Of a stretch of DNA of 64,000 bases, positions 37,333 through 46,719 are shown piece after piece. A model generated the notes under the pieces. The model was not told the DNA's origin. It searched no databases and was given only the letters and a program-made list of their open reading frames with translations. Source of the stretch: HXMU1420-13 sp024742815. GTDB lineage: Bacteria > Bacteroidota > Rhodothermia > Balneolales > Balneolaceae. The DNA lies in assembly GCA_024742815.1 (NCBI GenBank), contig JANSXX010000001.1, forward strand, positions 620,001 through 684,000. The letters are read 5' to 3'. The translations under genes were made by a program, and so were the position numbers. The first letter of the stretch is position 1, and each line of letters begins with the position of its first letter.

Positions 37333-37461
37333 ATCTAAAGGTAGTAATGAGATAGAACATTAGGAATGGTTATTTCTTCATTTAATCTGAATAATTCTTA
37401 ACGTTATTTTATTGGATTGCCTGACTACACGCGTTAAATTGGGCAGTATTTCTGGGCACAT

Positions 37462-39201
37462 ATGCAAAAAACTATAAATCAAATTACAGACAACCTCGCA
37501 GGGCTAGTTACCGCAGATAAGCCATTCTATACTCCAAAAGAGTTGTTAAGGGTAAAAATTCCATCTTTTGTGGTAGAACGAATCCGGATGGCGCTGGAAG
37601 ATAAAGTACGGGAAGAGCTTAGGGAATTGGAGTCTAAATGGTTTGATAGCTCATCAAAATTAGCGCAACAAGCCTGGCAAGATTTTCAAAATGCGGCGGT
37701 AAGTACATCACATATCCCAAAGACTGAACTTTACAATCTGCTAAATAGTGTAGTATCTGACATTGTGCATGTATTCATTGAACCGAGAAAAAATATGGCG
37801 AATTATATTTTTCGAGATGATGAAGAACTGGCGCTCGAAGAGGTAGAATATCGCTGCTCAAGGCTTACCGTGTATAAACATTTTGGTACAGCAATTCCGC
37901 TGTATATGAAAAAACGCGGACTGAATTCACTCACGAAAGAACGATGTAAGTTTCTTATCCAAAAAATTGACGCCAAATTGGTGGCAGCTTATACCGCCGA
38001 AGACTGGGCCCAAAAACTTGAGCAATTATTTGTGCTTTTCGGTGGAAAAGTAGAGCCAAAGTTATTAGCTATCTTTTTCGAGGATAAAGGGCTTCCTGCC
38101 ATGGCAAGGAAATTCAGCGCGAAAAGAAAGCTGGTAAACAAAACGGATTTTATTTATATCATTTCGGCCAAAGAGATTGATGCTACCGAACCTGAAGAGC
38201 GAAAAAATGAAGAACAATCGCTTATTGAATCATTTTTTGGGGAATATTCTGATGATCCGGCCAACTCAAAACTGTTTGATGACACATTAGCCGGAAAATT
38301 CCTTGAAGGCAGTTTGTCGGATGATGAAATGAACGAACTATTGCAAGATATCGCAGCTGACGGAGTAATCGAGGTAGATTCTGATCACGTTGCATCTTTA
38401 AATGAGCTGTTTCAAAGTGAAGGTGAGGATGAAGAAGACGTAGCTTCAGAGACATCAGAAGAAATTGCCGAAAAAATAAAGAGCCAAAATCTGGAAGGAC
38501 ATGAAGACATCAAAGAATTCAGAGTCAACCTCATCTCCATTTTAGATCAGGCAAAACATTCGTTTGAAGATATTTCCGGAGAAGAGGCATCAAGTATTTC
38601 CGAAAAGGAGCAACCAACATTATCTATTCAGCTTGACGAATCTGACGAGGAAGACAATTTAGATGAAGTGGAAAATGAGGATCCTGTTGTAGAGCAAGGA
38701 TCAGAAGTAGAACCCGACCAACCTACCTCAACAGATGAAGAAGAAAAGCCTATGTGGGCTCAGTTTTTGAGCAACGATCAAATGGATGTGTTGATGGGTG
38801 GGAAGCGTAGCGAGCAACGTACTGATGAAATTGATGAACAAGAATCTATTGAATTGGAATCGGATGTAGAAGACGAGATTATTGATGTTAATGACTCTTT
38901 CGATCCGGATGATGTGTTTGGTGATGAGCCGCAGAATACGCAGGAACATGCATTAGAGAATGAAATTCAAGAGTTGTTGGTGGATCGGGTAGATGAATTC
39001 AGAAAAGAAATATTTAATTCCTCTGAAGCTGAAATGCAGCAGGCTTTGCTACGCCTTCAAGAGTTTAAAACCTGGCTAGAAGCATCGGCTTACATCCAAA
39101 AAGATATTTTCAAAAAGAATGATGTAGATCTGTTATCGGGGGCAACGGTAGATTTCACTGATCGGATGCATCGCTTTTTTAACGAACGCACACATTCATA
39201 A
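37462..39201 (+). CDS. Unknown acidic protein upstream of acyl-CoA carboxylase
   Basis: 579 residues, not recognised. The N-terminal half (about 1-250) is helical and mixed-charge; the middle (about 290-460) is strongly acidic and low in complexity (many Glu/Asp/Ser); a short conserved-looking segment (PMWAQFLSNDQMDVLMGG, about 430) and a C-terminal helical part (about 490-579) follow. No signal peptide or membrane helix. Nine bases separate it from the carboxylase gene, so they are likely co-transcribed; a regulatory or scaffold role is possible but unsupported. Confidence 0.8.
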   Translation: MQKTINQITDNLAGLVTADKPFYTPKELLRVKIPSFVVERIRMALEDKVREELRELESKWFDSSSKLAQQAWQDFQNAAVSTSHIPKTELYNLLNSVVSDIVHVFIEPRKNMANYIFRDDEELALEEVEYRCSRLTVYKHFGTAIPLYMKKRGLNSLTKERCKFLIQKIDAKLVAAYTAEDWAQKLEQLFVLFGGKVEPKLLAIFFEDKGLPAMARKFSAKRKLVNKTDFIYIISAKEIDATEPEERKNEEQSLIESFFGEYSDDPANSKLFDDTLAGKFLEGSLSDDEMNELLQDIAADGVIEVDSDHVASLNELFQSEGEDEEDVASETSEEIAEKIKSQNLEGHEDIKEFRVNLISILDQAKHSFEDISGEEASSISEKEQPTLSIQLDESDEEDNLDEVENEDPVVEQGSEVEPDQPTSTDEEEKPMWAQFLSNDQMDVLMGGKRSEQRTDEIDEQESIELESDVEDEIIDVNDSFDPDDVFGDEPQNTQEHALENEIQELLVDRVDEFRKEIFNSSEAEMQQALLRLQEFKTWLEASAYIQKDIFKKNDVDLLSGATVDFTDRMHRFFNERTHS

Positions 39202-39210
39202 GGAGCGAAC

Positions 39211-40761
39211 ATGGAAGCAAACGAAAAAGTACAACGGCTAATGGAAATGCGGGCTGAAGCTTTAAAAGGTGGAGGCGAAAAACGTATCGAAAAACAGCAT
39301 CAAAAAGGAAAATTAACCGCAAGAGAGCGTGTTAATCTATTACTTGATAAAGGCTCGTTCGAAGAGATTGACGCATTTGTAACACATCGTAGTGATGCAT
39401 TTGGTCTTGGTAGTCAGAAAATATTGGGGGATGGAATCATTACCGGATACGGCAAAATTAATGGTCGACCGGTGTATGTTTTCAGCCAGGATTTTACTGT
39501 TTTTGGTGGATCACTATCCGAAACATTTGCCGAAAAAATGTGCAAAATCATGGATCTTGCTATGAAAAATGGTATTCCGGTTATTGGATTAAACGATTCA
39601 GGAGGCGCTCGAATTCAAGAAGGAGTTTCATCGCTTGGTGGGTATGCCGAGGTGTTTTGGCGTAATAGTATGGCATCTGGGGTGATTCCTCAAATTTCAG
39701 CAATTATGGGGCCATGCGCTGGTGGCGCTGTGTACAGTCCTGCACTCACTGATTTTATTTACATGGTTGAGAACACGAGTTATATGTTCGTAACCGGACC
39801 AAATGTGGTTAAAACAGTTACGCACGAGGAGGTTACTTCCGAAGAACTTGGGGGAGCTTCTACACATAATTCTAAATCTGGTGTAGCACATTTCGCAGTA
39901 CCTAACGATGCAGCTTGTTTACAAGACATAAGAAGATTAATGAGCTACATTCCTCAAAATTGTGAGGAAAAAGTACCGATGATTCCGGCGAAAGCTCCTA
40001 ATTCTGCAAAGGCTAAAGCGCTTGAAGACATTGTGCCATTGAATCCGAATAAACCCTACGATATGCATGATGTTATTCAGGGCATCGTGGATGAGGATTC
40101 GTTTTATGAAGTTCATAAAGACTATGCAGAAAATATTATTGTAGGTTTTGCGCGCTTGGGCGGACGAAGTGTTGGAATCGTTGCAAATCAACCTTTAGCA
40201 CTTGCGGGAGTTTTGGGGATTAATTCGTCGTTAAAAGGCGCTCGCTTTGTACGCTTTTGTGATGCTTTTAATATTCCGCTAGTTGTATTTGAAGATGTTC
40301 CCGGATTCTTGCCCGGTACCGATCAAGAGTGGGGAGGCATTATTAAGCATGGGGCAAAATTACTGTATGCTTTCTGCGAAGCAACGGTTCCGAAAATGAC
40401 AGTTATTACCCGTAAAGCTTATGGCGGGGCTTATGACGTGATGAACTCGAAACACATTCGAGCCGATTATAATGTAGCCTGGCCAACAGCAGAAATTGCA
40501 GTAATGGGAACGAAAGGTGCCGTAGAAATTATATTTCGACGTGAAATTGCTGCTGCTGAAGATCCTGCTGCAAAGCAAGCAGAACTCGAAGCACAATACG
40601 CCGAAGAGTTTGCACATCCATATAAAGCAGCCGCACGTGGGTTTATCGATGATGTTATTCTACCATCCGAAACACGTGAAAAGTTGATTAGAGCTATGGA
40701 AGTTTGCCAGCATAAAGTGGATTCTGTACCCAAGAAAAAGCACGATAATCTACCGTTGTAG
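39211..40761 (+). CDS. Acyl-CoA (propionyl-CoA) carboxylase beta subunit
   Basis: 516 residues, the usual size for PccB-type carboxyltransferase subunits, which move CO2 from carboxybiotin to propionyl-CoA or a similar acyl-CoA. Oxyanion-hole glycines are in GGARIQEGV (N-terminal half) and TRKAYGGAYDVM (C-terminal half); GPCAGGAVYSPALTDF and DVPGFLPGTDQEWGG are also present. A GGAGCG ribosome-binding site precedes the ATG. The biotin carboxylase/carrier subunit is not in this window. Substrate preference between propionyl and other acyl-CoA cannot be fixed from sequence alone. Confidence 0.95.
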   Translation: MEANEKVQRLMEMRAEALKGGGEKRIEKQHQKGKLTARERVNLLLDKGSFEEIDAFVTHRSDAFGLGSQKILGDGIITGYGKINGRPVYVFSQDFTVFGGSLSETFAEKMCKIMDLAMKNGIPVIGLNDSGGARIQEGVSSLGGYAEVFWRNSMASGVIPQISAIMGPCAGGAVYSPALTDFIYMVENTSYMFVTGPNVVKTVTHEEVTSEELGGASTHNSKSGVAHFAVPNDAACLQDIRRLMSYIPQNCEEKVPMIPAKAPNSAKAKALEDIVPLNPNKPYDMHDVIQGIVDEDSFYEVHKDYAENIIVGFARLGGRSVGIVANQPLALAGVLGINSSLKGARFVRFCDAFNIPLVVFEDVPGFLPGTDQEWGGIIKHGAKLLYAFCEATVPKMTVITRKAYGGAYDVMNSKHIRADYNVAWPTAEIAVMGTKGAVEIIFRREIAAAEDPAAKQAELEAQYAEEFAHPYKAAARGFIDDVILPSETREKLIRAMEVCQHKVDSVPKKKHDNLPL

Positions 40762-40768
40762 AACAATC

Positions 40769-40815
40769 GAACATTGAACTTCCAAAATGAACTTCGAAGT
40801 TCAATGTTCTTTTTC
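40769..40815 (+). terminator. Strong terminator after the carboxylase gene
   Basis: GAACATTGAACTTC (40769-40782) pairs with GAAGTTCAATGTTC (40796-40809), followed by TTTTT. The same stem sequence recurs near 41968. Confidence 0.9.
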
Positions 40816-40956
40816 ATTGTTGGATGTTCCTCAATTCCTAACTCAGTGGTAAAGAGTTTTTAATTAGAGCTCTTCATGAAAATCCGGCAGTAGTAGGTTA
40901 TTTAGGATTAAATTAGGAACAGCGCTATTGTTCTGATTCAAATCAGATTAAGTTGT

Positions 40957-41445
40957 TCATTTATTAACTTCAATTAGAACAGCATCTAGGTTATCAAACG
41001 CGGCGCTAAGACCTTCTTTCATGCCCATTTCTATAATTTGTTTTAGGTGTTCTTCCGAGGCATATTCAGTTTCAATAGTTACTAGGGTAGAATTGGCATT
41101 TGATTCGAACTGGTTGATAAAGGTAGCGATTGGGAAATCCGGATTGATGTTTCCCTCATCATCGCAAAACGCATCTTCCCCGGCAAAGTCTTTCTTCTCA
41201 TTAATTGACACATAGTCGGTTCTTCCAACATGTTTTTCTCCCTCAGGTCCAACCATGGCATAGATTCTATGGCCACCAACTTTAAATTCCATATGTGAGG
41301 TAACTGATTTCCAAGGTTTCGGTGCCCACCATTGATCAAGCAATTCTGCTTCAGTCCAGGCTCGCCATACCAAATCAAGTTCGGCATCAAAAGTTCGGGT
41401 AACTGTTAAAACATTCTGTTTCGCCGAAAAATGTGTTTTATTCAT
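40957..41445 (-). CDS. SRPBCC/AHSA1-domain protein
   Basis: 162 residues, START-like fold of the AHSA1 (activator of Hsp90 ATPase homologue 1-like) family: TRTFDAELDLVWRAWTEAELLDQWWAP at the N-terminus is diagnostic, with later MEFKVGGHRIYAM and ETEYASEEHLKQI. These proteins bind hydrophobic ligands; the ligand is unknown. It follows an ArsR-type regulator by 26 bp, a very common pairing. Confidence 0.92.
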   Translation of the reverse strand: MNKTHFSAKQNVLTVTRTFDAELDLVWRAWTEAELLDQWWAPKPWKSVTSHMEFKVGGHRIYAMVGPEGEKHVGRTDYVSINEKKDFAGEDAFCDDEGNINPDFPIATFINQFESNANSTLVTIETEYASEEHLKQIIEMGMKEGLSAAFDNLDAVLIEVNK

Positions 41446-41471
41446 GGTTTTTGAATTATGTGCTTAAGTTA

Positions 41472-41789
41472 TTATTGATTTTTCTTTAAATCGTTGAATA
41501 GGCTATCCAATTGATCGAAACGCTTTTCACAAAGCTTTCGGAATGGCGTTAACCAGTCTTCTAATTCAGCCAATTTCTCCCCTTCTAATTCGCAAATTCT
41601 TTCTCTGCCTTCTTTATGAATGGATATCACACCACATTCATGCAGATACTTTACATGCAACGAAACAGCTTGCCTGCTGATGTCAAATTTCTCAGCTAGT
41701 GAATTCACATTTTGTTTGTCTTCGATTAAAGTCATCAAAATGCTTCTACGGGTGGGATCAGCAATGGCATTAAAAACGTCTCGTCTCAT
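41472..41789 (-). CDS. ArsR-type winged-helix regulator
   Basis: 105 residues. Winged helix about 8-85: AIADPTRRSILMTLIE, LAEKFDISRQAVSLHVKYL, wing HKEGRERICEL. The Cys residues near the helix-3 region lack the CVC metal box, so it is more likely the SRPBCC-paired subgroup than a metal sensor. A 30-bp palindrome lies seven bases upstream of its ATG and is the probable operator. Confidence 0.93.
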   Translation of the reverse strand: MRRDVFNAIADPTRRSILMTLIEDKQNVNSLAEKFDISRQAVSLHVKYLHECGVISIHKEGRERICELEGEKLAELEDWLTPFRKLCEKRFDQLDSLFNDLKKNQ

Positions 41790-41796
41790 TCAAAAA

Positions 41797-41826
41797 ATAT
41801 TATGCAAGTTATTTATTGCATAATAT
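41797..41826. promoter_or_regulatory. Operator palindrome of the ArsR-type regulator
   Basis: ATATTATGCAA and TTGCATAATAT are perfect 11-base arms with an 8-base spacer (GTTATTTA), immediately upstream of the regulator start; autoregulation is inferred. Confidence 0.7.
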
Positions 41827-41956
41827 AAACGCAAGGACTTACTTGCGCAAATTGTTTTCTACAATTTTCTAATATTGAATGAAATGCAATTAGATTGATA
41901 GAGTTGTATCACCATTAGCAGGATTGTGCATCAAAAAGCACGACAATTTGCCGCGG

Positions 41957-42020
41957 TAGAACAATCAAACATTGAACTTCGAAGTTCAATGTTCGATTGT
42001 TCAATGTTTGAAGTTCGATT
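41957..42020 (-). terminator. Palindromic hairpin region after the thioesterase gene
   Basis: A perfect 26-bp palindrome at 41968-41993 (AACATTGAACTTC and its complement) is nested in a longer imperfect pairing of CAATCAAACATTGAAC with GTTCAATGTTTGA. It lies 3' of the minus-strand gene at 42028 and repeats the terminator stem at 40769. No clear T-run, so termination is only probable. Confidence 0.55.
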
Positions 42021-42027
42021 GTTATAC

Positions 42028-42456
42028 CTATTTCCTGTCAACGATAGCTAGGGTACATCGCGAAGTACAGACAAGCTTCCCTCGTTCGTCGGTGATTTTG
42101 GTTTCCCAGACATGAATGGTTCGCCCAATTTGAATGGGGGTAGAAATTGCAGTTACTTTTCCGCCTTCAGCAACTGATCGATGATGATTGGCATTGATTT
42201 CGATGCCAACAGCTGTTTTACCTTCCGGGATATTCGCCCATGCTCCAACCGAACATAACGTTTCTGCTAATGCAACGGATGCTCCTCCATGAAGAATTCG
42301 AAAAGGTTGAACCGTACGCTCATCAACCGGCATCTCAGCGATCATTTCTTCCTTACCGATTTTCAGGAATTTCATGCCAAGCGTAGAGCCCATGTCTACT
42401 TTTCGTTGCTCAAGGAACCATTTTACTTTTTCTTCGATACTTTTGTCTATCTGCAT
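42028..42456 (-). CDS. PaaI-like hotdog-fold thioesterase
   Basis: 142 residues, one hotdog domain. RILHGGASVALAETLCSVGAW and GIEINANHHRSVAEGGKVTA carry the family's His-Gly-Gly and substrate-side signatures, ending in ERGKLVCTSRCTLAIV. It hydrolyses acyl- or aryl-CoA thioesters. Divergent from the beta-oxidation operon, with which it may share a 15-bp inverted repeat at 42467. Confidence 0.92.
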   Translation of the reverse strand: MQIDKSIEEKVKWFLEQRKVDMGSTLGMKFLKIGKEEMIAEMPVDERTVQPFRILHGGASVALAETLCSVGAWANIPEGKTAVGIEINANHHRSVAEGGKVTAISTPIQIGRTIHVWETKITDERGKLVCTSRCTLAIVDRK

Positions 42457-42466
42457 TTTTTATTTG

Positions 42467-42481
42467 CTTAACACTGTTAAG
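42467..42481. promoter_or_regulatory. Inverted repeat between thioesterase and acyl-CoA synthetase genes
   Basis: CTTAAC-ACT-GTTAAG lies 10 bp upstream of the thioesterase ATG and 79 bp upstream of the synthetase ATG. A shared fatty-acid-responsive repressor site is possible; no regulator gene is nearby. Confidence 0.35.
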
Positions 42482-42560
42482 TTGTGTAATTATTTGTTGG
42501 AACCGCTTTCTTATGTACATTCGGCAATAGCCAGATTCGTAAACCTAACGTTATGAAAGT

Positions 42561-44366
42561 ATGAAATATGAACCAGCTGTAGTACCAATATTAATAGACC
42601 AGTGTTTAAATAAAAACAAACTGGGTATTGCCGCTGCTGTAAAGCGTAATGGCGAGTGGAAAGAAACTCCTGTAGATGAGTTTCGGAAAAAAGTAAAAAA
42701 CCTTGCGCTTGGGTTATATCAGCTCGGCGTGAGAAAAGGAGATCGGGTATCCATCCACTCAGAAAATTCAACAGAATGGCTAATTTGTGATCAAGCCGTA
42801 CTCTCGATTGGAGCTGTTAACGTAGCCATTTACACTACACAGCCTGCGGATCAAATCACTTATATCCTCGAAAATTCTGAAGCGAAAGTACACATTGTCT
42901 CAAATGATGAACTTTTTGGAGAAACAAAACCTCTGATCAAAGAAATTAAAACGGTTACATCTATAATCTCCATTTTGCCATCTAAGCACGAAAAACTGTT
43001 GAGTTTTGAGGGTGTGATGGCACAAGGTGAAGCGCTGGATAAGGAGCAACCAGCATTATTTGATGAACTCAGAAATGCCATCGAACCGGAAGACCTTGCT
43101 AATATCAATTATACATCAGGGACAACCGGTGTACCGAAAGGAGTGATGTTGACGCATATGAATCTAGCATCAAATACGATCGCTTCTGCAATGAGAATGC
43201 CTTTCGATACGTCCAAAATTGAACATCCAAAAGTACTTTCATACTTGCCGCTAGCGCACATGCTCGAACGTATTGCCTCGTATTTGTACATCCACGAAGG
43301 GGCATCGGTGTATTATGTAGAAGATATCAACGAGTTTAAGTCGGATTTAGTGACTATTAAGCCTATTTACTTTGCTACCGTACCAAGATTACTAGAGAAA
43401 ATAATGACGGGTCTAAAGGTTCGTGGTCAGGAATTAACCGGATTGAAAAAGAACATTTACTATTGGGCTATACATTTCGCCGAGCAGTACGATCCGGAGA
43501 ATCCACCATCAGGTTTTGATGCCATTCGCTCGAAAATTGCAGACAAAATGGTGTATTCAAAAATCAGAGATGGCATGGGAGGAAATCTCATTGGTACCAC
43601 AGTAGGTGGTGCTGCACTCGCTCCCAACGTGATGCGCTTTTTTAATGGAATCGGGTTTAAAGTTGGCATGGGATATGGGTTAACCGAAACCTCACCGGTG
43701 ATGACATCAAGTCTACCCGATCAAATCAGAATTGGTTCGGCTGGTGTGCCTTTAGTTGATGTAGAAATTCGAATCGCTGAAGATGGCGAGATTCAAACCA
43801 TCGGGCCAAATGTGATGAAAGGCTATTATAAACTTCCCGAAAAAACAGCCGAGGTTATGACTGATGATGGCTGGTTTTGCACCGGCGATATTGGCCATAT
43901 CGATGATGAAGGATGGTTATTTATCACTGATCGAAAAAAATCGATGTTTAAGTTGTCGACAGGTAAGTATGTAGCCCCTCAACCAATCGAAAATGCACTT
44001 ATGAATAGCGGGTTTATTGATCAAGCCTTAGTAATTGGTGATCAACAAAAATTCTGTGCAGCACTTATTGTACCGGATTGGACGAACATTAAAAAGCGAT
44101 TCGATCAAAAAGAACTAAGCTACAACGAGAACGAATTAGTAACAGACGAGCGCGTAATTACAAAACTTCAACGCGAAGTGGATAAGGTAAATCGGAAGCT
44201 GCCACACTGGGAAAAGGTGAAGAAGTTTATCCTCATAAAAGACGCCTTCACCATCGAAAAAGGGGAGCTTACCCCAAAAATGAGTATCCGAAGGTCTGTG
44301 GTAAAAAATAACTTTAAAGAAGAAATATCCGGCTTATATGCCGATACCAATTCATCAGCACTATGA
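42561..44366 (+). CDS. Long-chain acyl-CoA synthetase (AMP-forming)
   Basis: 601 residues. It activates fatty acids to acyl-CoA with ATP. ATP-binding P-loop YTSGTTGVPKGVMLTH (about 190), GYGLTETSPVM (about 370), the acyl-adenylate motif GWFCTGDIGHID, and a C-terminal lid with LSTGKYVAPQPIENAL. Size and motif order match the FAA1/FadD15-type group. First gene of a four-gene operon; its stop overlaps the next start by four bases (ATGA). Confidence 0.95.
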   Translation: MKYEPAVVPILIDQCLNKNKLGIAAAVKRNGEWKETPVDEFRKKVKNLALGLYQLGVRKGDRVSIHSENSTEWLICDQAVLSIGAVNVAIYTTQPADQITYILENSEAKVHIVSNDELFGETKPLIKEIKTVTSIISILPSKHEKLLSFEGVMAQGEALDKEQPALFDELRNAIEPEDLANINYTSGTTGVPKGVMLTHMNLASNTIASAMRMPFDTSKIEHPKVLSYLPLAHMLERIASYLYIHEGASVYYVEDINEFKSDLVTIKPIYFATVPRLLEKIMTGLKVRGQELTGLKKNIYYWAIHFAEQYDPENPPSGFDAIRSKIADKMVYSKIRDGMGGNLIGTTVGGAALAPNVMRFFNGIGFKVGMGYGLTETSPVMTSSLPDQIRIGSAGVPLVDVEIRIAEDGEIQTIGPNVMKGYYKLPEKTAEVMTDDGWFCTGDIGHIDDEGWLFITDRKKSMFKLSTGKYVAPQPIENALMNSGFIDQALVIGDQQKFCAALIVPDWTNIKKRFDQKELSYNENELVTDERVITKLQREVDKVNRKLPHWEKVKKFILIKDAFTIEKGELTPKMSIRRSVVKNNFKEEISGLYADTNSSAL

Positions 44367-46717
44367 AATCACATCGAAAAATTCGAAAAGTAGCCGTACT
44401 TGGAAGTGGAGTTATGGGGAGTCAAATCGCTGCCCATTGCGTAAATGCAGGCCTTGAAGTGCTACTCTTGGATTTGAAGAATGAGGATTCAAAGAATCCC
44501 AATAGTATTGCTGATGACAACGTGAAAAAACTCCTTAAAATGAAACCGGCGCCGTTGGCGGATCCATCACTGGCTTCACAAATAAAAACCGGGAATTTTG
44601 AGGATAATCTCGCCGATTTATCATCTTATGATTGGATTTGCGAAGTGGTAGTGGAGCGGATGGATATCAAGCAGGAGCTTTTATCAAAGATTGATGCAGT
44701 TCGTTCAGATTCGGCCATTGTGAGTAGCAATACTTCCGGACTCCCCATTCAGGAGATTAGTAAAAACTGTTCAGATAATTTTAAAACTCATTTTTTAGGG
44801 ACTCATTTCTTTAATCCCCCAAGATACATGCATTTGTTGGAGTTGATTCCCATTGAGGAAACTTCTGATCAGACTCTGAGCACCATGCGTCTGTTTTTTG
44901 ATGAGATTCTTGGAAAAGGAGTAGTTACTTGTAAAGACACCCCGAATTTTATTGCGAATAGAATTGGTGTGTATTCGATGGCTAGTCTGCTTCCACATTT
45001 TTTTGGAGGTGATTTTCGAGCCGAAGAAATTGACGCCATGTGTGGCACACTCACCGGTTATTCAAAAGCAGCATCCTTTAGAACAGCCGACTTGGCCGGG
45101 TTGGATGTATTGCATCATGTAGCGAATAATATTTACCCATCCATCCCTAACGATGAACAAAGAGAAGTGTTTAAGCTACCTGCAGGTTTTGGAAAAATGG
45201 TAGAACAAGGTCGGGTTGGTAATAAGGCAGGAGAAGGTTTTTATAAGAAAGTTCAAACCAAAAATGGCAGAGAGTTTCATGTAATAAATCCAACGACTTT
45301 CGAATATGAGCCTCAAACAGAATTAAAATCTGAGATTATCAAAGAGGCAAAGAAAATTACTGATTCAAAGGAAAGGCTTAAGTTTTTGGTAGAATCTGAT
45401 TCTGAAGAAGGGAATTTCATTTGGCAGGTTCAGCGTGATTTATTGTTATATGCCGCCAATCGGGTTCCTGAAATATCCGACTCGATCGAAGCCATTGATC
45501 GGGCTATGAAATGGGGTTTTAATTGGGAATTAGGTCCCTTTGAGCGTTGGGATGCACTTGGTTTACACTATGTTGTAGATCGTGCAAAACATGATGGATT
45601 TGAGGTTCCTGCGCTTATTTCTCAAATGCTCGATGACGGTTTTGATAGGTTCTACCAAAACCAAACAGTATATGACCCAACCGAAAAGAGTTATACAAAA
45701 GCTTCATCAAGGTCGGTTAAGGATATATCCAAAAGTGCTATTTTACTTAATAATCGAGTTGTGACAGCCACAAAATCATCGGCAATTATCGATTTAGGTG
45801 ATGGCATTGCTCAATTTGAGTTTAGAACTAAGAATGCAACCTTGAATAGTGAATTGGTAAACGATCTCGAATCTTGTCTTTCTCATGTAAAAGACCATTT
45901 CGATGGTTTAGTGTTATCTCATTGGGGTGATAATTTTGCCTACGGCGCCGATTTGATGGAAGTAATCACCTTCTATAAAAATGGGCAAACTGAAAAAGTT
46001 TATGACACAGTAAACAACTTTCAGCGAACCGCTGTGGCTTTGCGTTATGCACCATTTCCCGTTGTGGCTGCTCCATTTGGGATGACTTTAGGCGGAGGTG
46101 CAGAATTTGTTCTGTATTCCGATAAAGTTGTGGCTCATCATGAATTATACATGGGGTTAGTTGAAGTTGGTGTTGGATTAATTCCTGCCGGTGGAGGAAC
46201 TACAGAACTACTTCGAAGAGCAATGACGAATCTGCCTGAAGATGCCGATCCACTGCCTTTTGTTAGAGAAGTATTTAAAACTATCGGATTAGCTAAAGTT
46301 TCGGATTCAGCATTGAAAGCTAAAAAAATGGGACTGATTCCGAGTGACTCAGTGATCGTAATGAATCGGAATAATCTTCTTGAAACGGCAAAGCAGGAAG
46401 CTAAAACATTGGCTGAATCAGGATACACTCCACCTGCAAAATCAAATATTAAAGTATTAGGAAAAAAAGCAGAAAGTGTAATGAAAATTATGCTTTATGT
46501 GATGAATGAAGCGGGGCATGCAACCGACTACGATAAAGTAGTTGCTCAACGAGTTGCTCATGTACTATCAGGTGGAAATGTATCTGAACCACAGGAAGTT
46601 AGTGAGGATTTTCTACTCAAACTCGAAAGAGAAGCCATTTTTGAGTGCTTGCATGATGAGCGAACACAAGCACGCATCGAGCACATGCTTAAAACCGGTA
46701 AACCACTAAGAAATTAA
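44363..46717 (+). CDS. fadN: 3-Hydroxyacyl-CoA dehydrogenase/enoyl-CoA hydratase (FadN-like)
   Basis: 784 residues. The dehydrogenase comes first: NAD-binding VAVLGSGVMGSQIAAH, then THFFNPPRYMHLLELIP and KDTPNFIANRIGVYSM with the second dehydrogenase module to about 430. The enoyl-CoA hydratase/isomerase domain is C-terminal (about 480-700), including the oxyanion GGGAEFVLYSD. This order is opposite to E. coli FadB and matches Bacillus FadN in length (about 789). It performs the two middle steps of beta-oxidation. Two bases separate it from the thiolase gene. Confidence 0.94.
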   Translation: MKSHRKIRKVAVLGSGVMGSQIAAHCVNAGLEVLLLDLKNEDSKNPNSIADDNVKKLLKMKPAPLADPSLASQIKTGNFEDNLADLSSYDWICEVVVERMDIKQELLSKIDAVRSDSAIVSSNTSGLPIQEISKNCSDNFKTHFLGTHFFNPPRYMHLLELIPIEETSDQTLSTMRLFFDEILGKGVVTCKDTPNFIANRIGVYSMASLLPHFFGGDFRAEEIDAMCGTLTGYSKAASFRTADLAGLDVLHHVANNIYPSIPNDEQREVFKLPAGFGKMVEQGRVGNKAGEGFYKKVQTKNGREFHVINPTTFEYEPQTELKSEIIKEAKKITDSKERLKFLVESDSEEGNFIWQVQRDLLLYAANRVPEISDSIEAIDRAMKWGFNWELGPFERWDALGLHYVVDRAKHDGFEVPALISQMLDDGFDRFYQNQTVYDPTEKSYTKASSRSVKDISKSAILLNNRVVTATKSSAIIDLGDGIAQFEFRTKNATLNSELVNDLESCLSHVKDHFDGLVLSHWGDNFAYGADLMEVITFYKNGQTEKVYDTVNNFQRTAVALRYAPFPVVAAPFGMTLGGGAEFVLYSDKVVAHHELYMGLVEVGVGLIPAGGGTTELLRRAMTNLPEDADPLPFVREVFKTIGLAKVSDSALKAKKMGLIPSDSVIVMNRNNLLETAKQEAKTLAESGYTPPAKSNIKVLGKKAESVMKIMLYVMNEAGHATDYDKVVAQRVAHVLSGGNVSEPQEVSEDFLLKLEREAIFECLHDERTQARIEHMLKTGKPLRN

Positions 46718-46719
46718 CC

